From the NCBI GenBank assembly GCA_963930655.1, contig OZ005618.1, positions 8,702,001-8,766,000 on the forward strand: 64,000 nucleotides of DNA, given 5' to 3'. Positions 49,001 through 60,214 of the stretch are shown piece by piece. The DNA comes from Myrica gale (Eukaryota; Streptophyta; Magnoliopsida; Fagales; Myricaceae). Position 1 is the stretch's first letter. Every line of letters starts with the position of its first letter. A program made the position numbers and the translations under genes. A model generated the notes under the pieces. The model was not told the DNA's origin, ran no database searches, and worked only from the letters and a program-made list of their open reading frames with translations.

Positions 49001-49829
49001 CAGGCTAAAAGCTATTTTTTAAAATACTATAGGTTGATGGCCTCATTCGGCTGATGGAGGGGGAGAACACTGGGCCAATCAACATTGGAAACCCAGGTTA
49101 TCTGATGATTTGTGATGTGCATAATATGTATAGACATTTAGGTCTCTAACGCGCCCATTAACCCAGGTAGTCCTTGTACATTTTCAGGTGAATTTACCAT
49201 GCTTGAACTTGCGGAGACAGTGAAGGAGGTCAGATTCTCTTTGCAATTATTTTTCACCGTACGCTAATCTGATATGTTAAGTTAGATTCTTTGATTAGAA
49301 CCATGCATGATTGAGAAATTGCACAGATATACTTTGATGGCTTCTGATGGTATGTTTCTAGTTTTAGACTCGTTCAATTGATACTCTGAATAGTAATCTA
49401 AAAAGACTTGGGTCAAAGTCAGACCTACAGCCTACGTTTAGACTCGTGCTTGCTATGAAGGGACCAAAATGACTAGTAGATAGCTGATCAAAGAAGAAAT
49501 TGATAAGTGAGTGCTTTACACGATCTTGACCAATATAAGCTGGATCCAAATATTGCTTTATGGAAGAAGGGGATCAGGTGCATAAAGTTAATGTTGTTGT
49601 ATTGTTTAATATTGACTGTCTGCTTTTGCAGCTTATTAATCCTGAAGTCGAAATAAAAACTGTGGAAAACACTCCTGATGATCCACGCCAAAGGAAACCT
49701 GACATCACAAAGGCTAAAGAATTGCTGGGATGGGAGCCAAAGATCAAGTTGAGGGATGGCCTTCCCCGCATGGAGGAGGATTTCCGCCAGAGGCTTGGAG
49801 TGCCCAGAAAGAACCGAATCAGTTGCTGA
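46067..49829 (+). CDS. UXS: UDP-glucuronate decarboxylase (UDP-xylose synthase), cytosolic type, 5' end missing
   Basis: Ten exons are clean GT-AG with joining phases: 46067-46154, 46881-46972, 47633-47697, 47773-47861, 48249-48326, 48448-48541, 48883-48949, 49033-49096, 49188-49228 and 49632-49829. The 291 codons have no stop. They cover '[20 protein letters not shown]', '[16 protein letters not shown]', '[10 protein letters not shown]', the catalytic YxxxK ('SCYDEGK') and the C-terminal 'RLGVPRKN'. Full UXS3/5/6-type proteins are about 340 residues. The missing N-terminal 45-50 residues include the GxxGxxG NAD-binding loop, and no exon for them is visible upstream. The enzyme makes UDP-xylose for cell-wall xylans. 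With no cofactor loop the locus should be inactive unless a distant first exon exists. The first intron contains MITE copy C. Confidence 0.88.
46258..46403 (+). mobile_element. MITE family copy C, in UXS intron
   Basis: GGTTGTGTTTGAGTGTTAAC, TTAAAATTTTAGGGTATTGA and GGTGAAAAAGTGAAGAGAGA recur from copies A and B, and the inverted end appears as AATCAAACGTAGCC. It lacks the central TTTAGAGTGAAA portion, so it is an internally shortened family member. Confidence 0.65.
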
Positions 49830-50364
49830 GATATAGTTCCAACTTCCAGAGGAAAAACTTCTGGTCGGAGGTTTGCATCAAACATGAGAGTGCTTCAGAA
49901 TACATCACCGATGATGTGCCCTATCTGGCTTTTGTACTTCCCTTTGTGTCTCTTCTCCTTTTGTGTTCTCATAGAAAATATTTGTTGGAGAGTCTCTGTC
50001 CTAAACGTAGCACTCGCCACTGTTTTGTAGATGACAGAAGATTGTTCATTGGTCGAGTCCATAACACTACTACGCTTTTGCCGTTACAATAAATAAGAAA
50101 TGCATATTTGCTTTTTTGAAAGCTCCTCAGTTTGTACACCTTCTGCTTGGTTGTGTTGGACTCTGATTAGTGCTACCTTAGTTCCTCCTATGGAGATCAT
50201 GCAGGGGAATGGGTTTGGACCCGACACACGTTGATAAAACTGATTTTTGCTATAACAAATTTATAGGATGCTTAGAACTCTTATCCGTTTCCTCCTTTCT
50301 AGTTTACTAATTTTATCCTTTTATTGTGAAAATCCAGTGAATGTCATTTCGAGTTTCTAATATC

Positions 50365-50571
50365 TTTTTTTATATATAACCCAGGAGCTCCCAAGGTCGA
50401 GACACTTCGTGTACCCGACCCTACAAGTCAATCTGGGAGCATGTATCAGCACCCCACCCAACACACCTCAGATAAATCAGGGGCAATAATGACGGGGTTA
50501 GGGCTCGAACTTGGGACATGTGAGAACCCAAGCCGTTGTCTTACCACTAGACCAAACCCTGGGGGTTTCTA
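50365..50571 (-). mobile_element. tRNA-derived SINE
   Basis: On the minus strand box A (TGGTCTAGTGGTAAG, complement of 50540-50554) is followed by box B (GTTCGAGCCC, complement of 50501-50510). The spacing is that of an RNA polymerase III promoter, and the head resembles a tRNA. A poly-T/A tract forms the tail at 50365-50371. TTCTAATATC occurs at both flanks (50355-50364 and 50574-50583), which is the likely target duplication. It lies 530 bp beyond the UXS stop codon. Confidence 0.75.
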
Positions 50572-51080
50572 AATTCTAATATCATTGAAATGGCCTAAAT
50601 CTCATTACAGGTAATGGCATTTTAATGTGCTTAATATTTGTTGACGTTTTCTAAGAGAATCAAATGAATTATTTTCTATTTTTTTCAATATATATAGAAA
50701 ATTTTCAGTCGAAGAATTTATAACTTTTTTTAGTTTTCACACCAAGTCAAGGTGACAAGGTCACATAACAATTTTTTTTCTTTTAATTTTAAAATTTTAA
50801 AAAGATAAGGGTTAATTACACTTTGCACCCCTGTGGTTTCATGTCATTTACACTTTGCACCTCGATGTATCAATTTTAAGACATTTGACACATATGGTTT
50901 GGACGTTTTACGTTTTGCACCCCACCGTCACATTTTCTGTAATTTTGGACGGAATATAAGACCACGTGCACCACCGTGCCAGTTTTTTCCCATTTTACCC
51001 TCCATTTTCGCAAACTCATCCTGGTCTTTGTTCAACTAAAGCTGCTTCTTCTTACTTCGAATTCTGTGTCTTGAGGAGAT

Positions 51081-51999
51081 TCAACTCATTGGATACCACC
51101 GACATTTTATCTCGGCTTTTGGGTGTTGTATCTTTCTCCTCTCCATTCTCAACTTCAGAAAGTGGTTTATGGGTGCTCTGGTCAATGGAGATGAGATATT
51201 CAACTTCAGCTCTTCCCACCGTTTTGGAGCTTCTGGATGGATTCCAGAAAGGCGAGCCACAAATTTTTTTTCACTGATTGCTATTATGCTTTCAATGGAG
51301 TAGGCTTTTGTGCAGAAACCCTTTTCTGCAAGGCACACATGGAATCTATACCTAGGTTTAATCCGGTTCTCCAAGTCAAAACACAAGAATGCAGGAAAAA
51401 CATCCAAGTACTGTAAAGAGACTCCTATTTCCTGGCAGAGGAAGTTCACTTTCCGCTCAATAGTTTTTGGTTTTTGGTTTATGATCTTAGGAGTTGACCT
51501 TACCATCATACAGAGCTTTGAGAATTCAATGCCTACACGAAGGAGGCAATCAAATCGCTCCTGCAACTCAGTACTAGTGCCATGCAAGCTGTGAGCCAGC
51601 ACCTTCATAGTCAAGGATCAATCCAAAATGTTTCAAGAACCCCAGCACAGAAATCACTGGAGTTTCCAAGTCAATATTCAAAATCTCTGGGATCCGAAGA
51701 AGCAACAAACCAGCCTCCTCCTTAACACCAAATCTACAGAAGTACTCCGCTTTTTGGGCCAAAACCTCTTCTGGGTATTCAAGGAAAACAAGTTTACGCT
51801 TGCCCATCAGCTCCCCTATCATCCCCTTCACACAACCCAAATCATAAAACACCCGAATTTTTCTACAAACCTCATACCAAGCATCCACATTTCCCTCAAC
51901 ACAACTTGCTAACTCAACTTCAGCTCTTCCCACACCTTTGCAGATCTGCGAATACATCACATGGAGATGAGATATTAAATTGATCCTTTTTCTGAACAT
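51081..51999 (-). pseudogene. Captured mTERF-family gene fragments
   Basis: Two minus-strand frames, 51574-51999 (141 codons) and 51081-51614 (177 codons), carry mTERF repeats. The first has 'GELMGKRKLVFLEYPEEVLA' and 'EILNIDLETPVISVLGFL'. The second has 'LQERFDCLLRVGIEFSKLCM', 'SLQYLDVFPAFLCFDLENRI' and 'HPEAPKRWEEL'. They overlap in different frames, so the parent frame is broken at about 51600. A 20-mer (TCAACTTCAGCTCTTCCCAC) occurs at 51200-51219 and 51914-51933. A 16-mer (ATGGAGATGAGATATT) occurs at 51185-51200 and 51961-51976. This marks rearrangement during capture. Intact mTERFs act in organelle gene expression. Confidence 0.8.
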
Positions 52000-52054
52000 T
52001 GCATAGACGCTTACTTTGGGGGGATAAGGAAATGCAGGGGAGAGGTTAGTCTAC

Positions 52055-52187
52055 CAGCTTGCTTAGGGACAAAGCTCCAACACCCATGGCCATACTTGGT
52101 AATATGCCTCAGAAGCTTCTCGTCCTCCTCAGGTGACCATAGGCCTTTTCTTAGCTTCTGCTTATAACAACAAGAGTTCCTTCCCAT
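52055..52187 (-). pseudogene. Captured R2R3-MYB exon 1
   Basis: ATG at 52187 opens 'MGRNSCCYKQKLRKGLWSPE', followed by 'EDEKLLRHITKYGHGCW' and 'VPKQAG', ending at a donor (CTG|GTAG). The exon is 133 nt, the usual length of R2R3-MYB first exons. The sequence resembles the MYB50/55/61/86 group, giving most of the R2 repeat. Bases after the donor look like the start of the parental intron, so capture was from genomic DNA. Without splicing the frame runs 13 codons into the intron to a stop. A further in-frame ATG lies upstream at 52238. Confidence 0.85.
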
Positions 52188-52595
52188 TTTGGAGCAAGAC
52201 CCACCTGCAGTGAGGGAGAACGTATCCTTAAACAGCAAGTTTGTTGAATCCTAGGTGAACTATCAGCAACGGCTGGAGGAAGCTCTGAGTGGATTTGTAG
52301 GGAGCTTTGGTAGAAAAGATGTGTAGAGAGAGAGATAGGTGACAGGGAGGTCGAGGTCCAAGGTCCTCTTTTTCGTCAACTCATCCTGGTACCAACGTCT
52401 AGATGGGAAAAAGCTGGCCAGTGGTGCACGTGGTCTTTCATTCCGTCCAAAATCATAGAAAATGTGACTGTGGGGTGCAAAACGTAAAACATCCAAACCG
52501 TATGGGTTCAATGTCTTAAAATTGATACATCGGGGTGCAAAGTGTAAATGTCATGAAACCACAGGGGTGCAAAATGTAATTAACCCAAAAGGTAA

Positions 52596-55500
52596 TTAAA
52601 AAACTTCAAAATAATCTCTATTAAAATAAATATAACAAATTCAATCAAATCATTTTTTCTCCTCACCTTTTTATCATACTCTAAAACATTTTGATATCTA
52701 CCAAATATACTTTAAAATTTTCACTATTTTTTATAATAGTCAATAAAAAGCTAATCTACCTTAATTTTCACACCGCCAAAAATTTCTAAAATTTTGTAAA
52801 TGCAAATATGACCTTAAGCGTCCTAGATATTATATTTCAGATTTCAATGTCCCGTAGCTTTAGGTAAATCCCACTTGATCACAATAATGGGAAAATGTGG
52901 GTTTGAGATGTCCTAGGAGATTAAATAAAAAAAAAGTAGGTTTAAGATTCTATAATAAAAAAGGGAGTTTAAGATGTCCTAGAATTTCAGTTTGCAAACA
53001 TGACCTAAATAGAGTTGGTTTCAAATTGAACTTTTTTTTTTATGAGAATTCCGCACATACGATCAACTATCCATGTGTTATAATATTATACTACCATTTC
53101 AATAATCTTGTGTATTTTAAATTGTCCACTTCACAATTATAGATAGATAAGCACATAGGGTCTAATTTTACAAAGTGCAAAATATACAAGATTGATAGTT
53201 AAAAAAGTATAATGTGTATGGTTTAGAATATAATGCGCTTTGGCCCTATTGATGGAACCACTGGTGCTAAATAGAGTGTGCACCTTCTCGTTATGAAGGC
53301 AAGAAGAGTGCTCGAACAAGTTGATATCATCATCACAAATCTATAGCACCTCTACAAAGAGCTAGGATGTTAAGGCTCAAACCAAAAACAAATTTGCACT
53401 ATTTATTCCCAAACGATATAGCTAAGAACAGGCCAAGATAAAAAAAAAAGATATAGCTAAGAACAGATTCTGTACCTGACCCTCGCGAAAGGGCCGAAGG
53501 AAATTGCTATCACAAGATACCCAATACAAAGTCATTCTAACAGTTTCATTTTGATGTAAATATGGTCAGTTCAAGTGCACAGGGTACATGACCACTCAAA
53601 AGATATTTTCAATATTATTCATTGTCAAAACAACAGCCATTGAGAAAAGAAAAGTAGAGTATCCGGAACATCTCTCTTATATTATTCTAATCCATGGAAA
53701 CAACAAGCAACCAACAACCCTTCTCACAATGTGTCGCCGCACTAGCCAACAGGTGTGCTGTCATTCAGAAGTACCTACAAAAGTTTAGGAAGGATTTGAA
53801 TCATGTTATTCACCACTAGAATTGTGAATATTCCCCAAACAATGCCACTACATTAGAAAATACGACATTCTACACAAGCCAAGATATTCAATCCTATCCA
53901 AGCAATGTCAACAGCTCCAATCACCTAAACAATGCACTTTAAGTTTAAAAAAAAATAGATGATGCAGTAATAACTTTGACTCTTTTCTTTTCTGGAACAG
54001 AAAAGGGCAAGAGAGGGGAGATCGGAGTTTAGGACTCTCCGCCTAGGCTTGACTATAGTAGGATCAGTATGGCTCGAGTCAGAACCTCATACCAACCCTA
54101 CAAGAGGCATATTATGGTAAAGAAGCTGGAGGGGATAAATAATGGGCACGAAGTCTTACTCCCTTAGCATCGGCCCATGATGCGTCAAACACATAACCTC
54201 CCATCCACCAAACCACATTGGAGTAACCATAAAGCCAATTCCCTTGATGGTTATAACTCAAATCTATATTGATTGCAAATTTCATATGGCATTAAATCTC
54301 CAGTCAAGCTCTATGCTCTATGCCACTAGCAACAGTGAATTCCTCACAGCAACTTATCTCCTATAAGAGTTAAATAACCACGACATTGATCAGATCATTC
54401 AAAACATATTCATAATATGCATCATAACAGCTGCACATATAAGTAGACAGTTTAATGCAGACTACTATTAAATCAATTTCCATAAACTTTCAAGTTTAGA
54501 CCAATACAAATTGTCATATGCAGTCCCTTCGAGATCGCAACTTTGAACAAAGTCTTTCAGAATAAAGAATCAAATAAAGGTAGACAGTATTACAAGCTCT
54601 ACCAAAGCCAACTCAATGTCAAACAAAACTTATCCTGATATATCTCCTCCTTCTATCCACGTCTTAAAATGCAACATACAATATTGTATAGGCCATCAGC
54701 TACATTATGCATTCACATGCTTTAAGGGAGAGAGAGAGATGTTGTAACTACATCTTTGATGGAGCCACAAAACAGATGATAGGAGTGTCAGATCCATGTC
54801 CATGCACCAAAAGAAGAAAGAAAGGGAACAAAGAAAAAAGAAAGGAAATCAAATTAATAACTAAATCACAGGCACATGAGGGATAAGACCAGTAATTATA
54901 TACTTAGTGGCACAAGTTGGATACAAATAAACAGATCCTTGAGAGCAGCCTCTAGAAGCAAAAATACTTAGGGTGTGGTCCACATTCAAAATACATTTTT
55001 GAATCTTGTGAACCTACTCTGTTCTGATCCCCTATAACGTAAGAACTTGTCACCAAGCTTCATCTAACAAATGCTAAAGATATAGGCTTAGCTCTCCAGC
55101 ACTCTTGTATTAAGGGAAATGGGGAAGTTCACAAGGACTATCCATTACCGATAACTAAACCAGGGGATTCCTTGAGCAACTGTCTCCTGGGCTAGTCACA
55201 TGGAAAATGCACGTTACGAGTAGTTCATACAAGTACTAGATACATAGCATAAAAAACTGATCATCAAACTCATAAAGCAAAACACTGATTCTACCGATTC
55301 GAAGGAACCAAAACTACCATCAGCCTCAAATAATCACAGTAACGAAGACCATAGTAACGGTTTGTCAAAAATATTTCTACCTCTTATTAAGCATATGCCT
55401 TTTGCTTTACTAACAAACTAGATCATTTATAAAATTTCTCCTGCGCGTATTCTTAGCTCTAGACAGTTGCTTATCTGACATCTTTTCATAAGCAGATTAC

Positions 55501-55856
55501 CTATATACATCTTATACATGATATATGTAACATATACAATGTACCTATGCCAAAACTAAAACTCAGGACTAAGCATCGCAGACACGCAGATTCCTTGCTG
55601 GTGCATATATCATCAGAATTACATCCAATCCGATTATCCGGGGATAAAACTCGCTACTAAGCAGTACGAAATGAGATAGTTCAATCTATGTTTCCGAAGA
55701 TCTCCGATTTATAATATGAGTCATTGTGTGGTTTTCAAGTCCCTTCGTGGCTCATTGTGATTAGGGTTTTCCAAATCTTCGGAGAAGACAGGAATAGGAA
55801 TAAAATAAGCATTGTAATAGATGAAAGCTAGGGTTTGGTGATTGGAAAAGTTACCT
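52596..55856. other. Intergenic DNA without recognisable genes
   Basis: AT-rich sequence with no domain on either strand. 53990-54240 is more GC-rich and on the minus strand has a tRNA-like head (GGTTTGGTGGATGGGAGGTT) and a GACTCGAGCC word, possibly another SINE. Beyond 54240 I see nothing. Confidence 0.35.
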
Positions 55857-56134
55857 CTAGTGTTTCTTGTGCCTCTGAACAAAGGCAGAGTTCTTCGCAT
55901 CTTCCTCTGCAAATTATAAATCAATGGACAGCAAGTTTTGGTCAAAATTGAAAAATTAGGATTTTGGAATACGGAGCAAGGAAACGGAGACGGAAAAGAT
56001 AGGGAGTCGTTACCGGTGAGACCGAGAGAGAACTTGGTGATGATTGTTCCGGTGATAGCGAAGCCCACCAGAAACGGCCAGTTCCGATTCCACTCTCGCT
56101 TGAAGAACACGGGCCACGGATCGAACCTCGGCAT
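55857..56134 (-). CDS. ATP synthase small subunit 6 (6 kDa), mitochondrial
   Basis: Exon 1 56014-56134 (ATG at 56134) and exon 2 55857-55906 (TAG at 55857) join GT-AG to 56 codons. The product 'MPRFDPWPVFFKREWNRNWP' then 'FLVGFAITGTIITKFSLGLT' and ends 'FVQRHKKH'. This is the plant-specific 6-kDa subunit of mitochondrial ATP synthase (Arabidopsis At3g46430 and At5g59613, about 55 residues). A single membrane helix is visible at about residues 20-36. The length and both ends agree with the family. It is the right flank of the block with the SEC14-like and UXS genes. Confidence 0.93.
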
Positions 56135-56329
56135 TTTCTTTTCGTCAAATTCTTCCTCTCGCTCCCTCTCTTCCTTGGGTGGCTATTTGCACTGGTAGTC
56201 CCGGGTGGAGACTGTAGAGGCTAAGGGATGGCTCTTACAGTCACTTGAGACCGTTGGATCCAAAACAGAGGTCAGCATCTTCACCTCTTATTTTTTTTTT
56301 TCCTATGTCATGTTTCAAAGAGGAACCGA

Positions 56330-56870
56330 AACAACGACCAGGCGAAAAACACCGGCGGAATCCAAAAGCGGATCGGATACAACCGCTATATGCTCCATGC
56401 AAAGCAGTGGGAGTGGCGGCCGGACGCGCTAGATAAAACTATCAGGACCTTTACATGCTAGTAAAGAAAGTATCACAGCCCGGTACAACAAGCCCATGCA
56501 AGGGCAGAAAGATCCACAACCCGGTACAACAAGCTCATGAAAGGGAAAAAAGATCCACAAGGGATCGGACAAAGTTCACGCAGGAGCCGGACAAAAAAAC
56601 ACCAAACTACAAAACAGACCAAACAACAAAACCAAACAAACACCAAAAAAAGACGGAACCATCACCACCACCAGCAGACAAACGGAGAGGCCGAGACACT
56701 GCCTTCGCAAGGAGAGAGCCCGACGCGCCACCATAAACACCACCGAGGAGCACTGAGCTCGCCTAGGAGCACAGGACCCAGCCATGCGGCGCGTGGCCGC
56801 CAAAAACGTCAGCAACCGCCCGAAACAGGGAGCACAGGGACGGACGCTTGACATCCACAGATTCGCATAT
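56330..56870. repeat. Dispersed repeat related to the window's left edge, with a 41-bp tandem unit
   Basis: A CACARCCCGGTACAACAAGC unit of 41 bp occurs twice in tandem (56474-56514 and 56515-56555). The right part (56741-56850) resembles bases 1-110 of the window. GC-rich and purine-biased, it has long open frames on several strands that look compositional and not coding. Confidence 0.55.
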
Positions 56871-57137
56871 GAAATCCAACGGCCTGAGGTAATGCTCCAA
56901 ATTCCAATCAGGGAAAACGTAAATAAACTATAGAATGATTTAGGAAAAACGAATAAAACTTCTAAAACACAAGAAAAAACTATAGAATGAGTGGGCTCCC
57001 AAATTCTGGGCCGTGACCTATACTTTTTAAGTTGCTTGGTTATTACAGGCCCAATGCAAATGGGGAAAAAACTTTTTGAGTTCCTTTCTTTTTGTTCTTT
57101 CTAGGCAAATGTAATTTTCGTTAATAAAATATTCAAC

Positions 57138-57320
57138 ACAAAGCTAGAGTAAAAAAAGGGAAAAAAAACATTTTTGATCGGTAGGTTTTACACTAATTTT
57201 AAAATAGGTCCTTAGTTTCAAATGTGAAACTTTTAGTCCCTGAATTGGCACTCTTAAAAATGTAAGATTCTTCTGCCATCTGCCCTTCAATGCTGTTAAC
57301 GAAGATACAGTCATGTCATA
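57138..57320. repeat. Possible single end of a Mutator-like/MITE repeat
   Basis: A 'TTTTAGTCCCTGAATTGG...CTTCTGCC' run resembles the ends of Mutator-like elements such as the one at 10057, but no inverted partner is seen. 56870-57137 and 57320-57950 hold no gene I can support. Confidence 0.25.
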
Positions 57321-57957
57321 AAAAAATACAATCTTCCATTCATGAAAAATGCCACATGTCAAGACCTCCATGTTAGCAAACCTCTCCCAAACCACCTGGA
57401 ATCAACGTAAATTAAAAATGAACATGTTGGCCCAACCACACGGGATCATATTGCAACACCCTTCGCACCGGAACCCATCGGCTTTAGTGAATAGTTTCAA
57501 TTTGTTTTTTCTCTTTTCTCCAAGGGCTGTTTGTTTGCAAGGTTGGTGGTGCAATTGTTAGAAATGCACCATACGTCGGAGAGTAAAGTTGTTGGATGAC
57601 CACCAAGATATTCGTGGTGTTGGAGGGAGGAAGAGGAGACCACGAAGATGTTGGTGGTGCTAGAGGTAGAGGAGGAGGAGGAGGCAGCAATGGAAAAAGA
57701 ATTAAGCCTTGTTATAAAAGGAGGCTTATAGATGAAAATGTTATAAAGTGAGGCGTACCAATGTGTGACCTCAAGAATAGGTAAAAAACTTCTTTCTTTG
57801 CTCATTTAGGTTACAACAATCGGTATATGAGTAGCTTGAGGTAATGATGTTGCTACATCTTGAGGGGGCCAAAACGATTTAAATGAGCCACCATAAAAGG
57901 TAATGAGGCATCTAAATAGTTGAAATCCATGATACAAAAATTGGTATGAACCATCTA

Positions 57958-59178
57958 ATGACACTGCCATTGACCATTTAAAGAGGAGACAATTGCAAAA
58001 AGAAACTCTAGATGGATGGAGGATTATTTGTGGCCATGAATTCCTACACTTGAGATGTTGTGCACATATTTTGAATTTAATTGTGTCTGAAGGGGTTGAA
58101 AAAGGTTGATAAGTCAATTGCGAGGTTCAAAATATGGTCAAGTATGTTAAGTCATCACCCCAAAGGTTAGAGAAGTTTAAAGAATGTGTGCAGATTAAAA
58201 AGATTACATTTACTCAATTTTTGACTTTTGATGTTACCACTCGTTGGAACTCAACTTATTTGATGTTGGATGTGACTTTGAAGTATCGAGAGGCATTTGA
58301 GTTCATGTTGGATGAGGATGGACACTATATGTTGTATTTGAGTGAAGAGGGGCATGGGAGGAAAGGATTAGGCGCTGTCACACTCGAGGATTGGGAGCAC
58401 ATTCGCCACTTTGTAAAGTTCTTGAAGTTATTTTACGAAGTAACATTAAGAATGTCGGGATCAAGTGTGTCTACAACGAATATATACTTGGAGGAGTTGG
58501 CTACGATACATAGCCATTTGGACAAGTATTCTTCTGGTAATGATACTTTTCTTAAAGAGATGACATCCCGCATGAAAACGAAGTATGACAAATATTGGGG
58601 TGATTTGATGATAGTGAATAGACTTTTATTTGTTGCAGCGTTGCTTGTTCCAAGAAACAAGATGATTGTACTGAATTATTGGTTTAAGAAAGTATTGGGA
58701 GAAGTAGAAGGCGAAGTTATGTCATTGAATGTGAAGACTACTTTAGAACGGTTGTTTACTGAATATAAGTATAACAATGGCAGTCATGGCAGTGTCGGGG
58801 AGGTGGGTGACAGTGAGAGTGTGACTTTGGGGGATAACGAGGATTGAGATGAGTTTGATCATGTAAGGGCTGCTAGCTAAATGTCAAACTCCAAATCTGA
58901 GGTTGAGAGACATTTATCAGAATCAGTTGAATCAAATACTCCATTTAAAATTTTGTTTTGGTGGAACCTTAACTCTCGTAAGTATCCTATCCTTGCCCGC
59001 ATAGCTCGGGACGTGTTGGCAATTCTCATTACCACTGTAGCTTCTGAGTCAGTATTTAGCACTGGAGGTCGGGTATTGGATCCCTTTCGGAGTTCATTGA
59101 CCTAAAAAACTGCAGAATGTCTCATTTGTGCTCAAAATTGGATGAGATGCGACCCTATTGTGGATGAGGGGACATGAC
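57958..59178 (+). pseudogene. hAT-family transposase relic (RICESLEEPER-like)
   Basis: The translation keeps 'EFLHLRCCAHILNLIVSEGV' (57995-58090), a main frame at 58134-58846 ('FDVTTRWNSTYLMLDVTLKY', 'MTSRMKTKYDKYWGD') and a C-terminal hAT dimerization region at 58881-59105 ('YPILARIARDVLAIL', 'ASESVFSTGGRVLD'). This order fits hAT transposases with a BED finger, but the finger and N-terminal third are missing. Stops (TGA at 58844-58846, and TAG/TAA near 58870) separate the pieces. No inverted ends or duplication were found. Confidence 0.8.
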
Positions 59179-59559
59179 TTCTGATATGACAGAAGATCCA
59201 CAAACTTATACAATTGACTCGGGTAATTTTATTTTTGCTTTTGTTAGTTTATTAGTTTCAATAATATTTTTATTTTTATAAATTATAACTTGATGATTTA
59301 AATATATTGTGTAGAGTTACCCATCTTGACGACGAAGATCGAGGAGTAGAGGTTTTGAAGGAGTTACCCATCTTTATGATAATCTTACAGTTACGTCTCT
59401 AATTCTCTATTACTTTGGACTTTAAATTCTCATATTATCTTTTAAGATGATCTCTAATTTTATTGTATTTGGAATTTGGATTTCATTATCTTTAGTTACG
59501 TCTCTAATTCTCTATTAGATTTTATTGATATGTGATTAATGTATCAAAAGCAAAAAAAA

Positions 59560-59830
59560 AATACCTTAGGTCAAGTGCGTAAAATAAAAAAATGCTTAAA
59601 AAATGGCCTAATATGAAAATAGGATAACCAGAAATCATCACCGCTAAAGGTCGATTTGTGGTCTTAACGGTGTAGGTGACAATTTTTCAAAATCGACCTA
59701 ACCGGTGTAGGTGCCGGTTTTGACAAAAACCGGTACCTATGTCGAAGTTGTGCAGCTCTAACGACGATGACGTTGGTTAAAACTGGCACTTACACCCTGC
59801 TGTGCAGCCCCAACGACGATGACAATTGAC
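59560..59830. repeat. Inverted-repeat-rich element fragment
   Basis: GGTCGATTTGTGGTCTTAAC and later AAATCGACCTAACCGG form a fold-back (about 59648-59705), followed by repeated ACCGG/GTAGGTGCC words. Such repeats are usual in DNA-transposon subterminal zones. No gene present. Confidence 0.35.
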
Positions 59831-60214
59831 AGAGAGAAGACAAGCTTGGCGACAGCATGGTACCGCTGGTCCGCTAGCGTGCGAAAAGAGACAACTCTAA
59901 TCAACACCACTGTAACGCCACTTGTCACAACGTATTGCCCCGTTGCATGATGATGTGGATCTTCCCACCGATTCCATCGATTAGAAATAGCTTCGCTGCC
60001 TCACTAGACCGGAAAGGGGGAGAAAAAAAAACAAAAACAAAAGAACTTCACTGCCTCTCGCCTTTCCGCTCTTGATCGGAGCAGAATTTTAACTGAAACC
60101 TTCAACTCAACTCACTTGACATCTATCGGAGACTGGACTTCTGAACGCGGCTAGAGGCTTTATCTCTGCAGAAGGATTCTGTCGTGTATCAGTGGGCGTT
60201 CTCCGGTTGCTGGT

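Larger units (their letters stand above)
50809..52586 (-). mobile_element. Gene-capturing Mutator-like element (Pack-MULE type) carrying MYB and mTERF pieces
   Basis: Inverted ends of about 185 bp start GGGTTAATTACACTTTGCAC. The flanks AAAAGATAA (50800-50808) and AAAAGGTAA (52587-52595) match at eight of nine bases, the expected duplication size. No transposase is present. The interior, read on the minus strand, holds MYB exon 1 (52055-52187) and then mTERF sequence (51081-51999). Host-gene fragments enclosed by inverted ends are what defines a Pack-MULE. Confidence 0.88.

Noticed and set aside
52263..52511. 82-codon minus frame near 52.3-52.5 kb
   Set aside because: Made mostly of the element's terminal inverted repeat.
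56537..56851. Overlapping basic frames at 56.4-56.9 kb
   Set aside because: Several frames are open at once in a GC-rich repeat, with no conserved motif.
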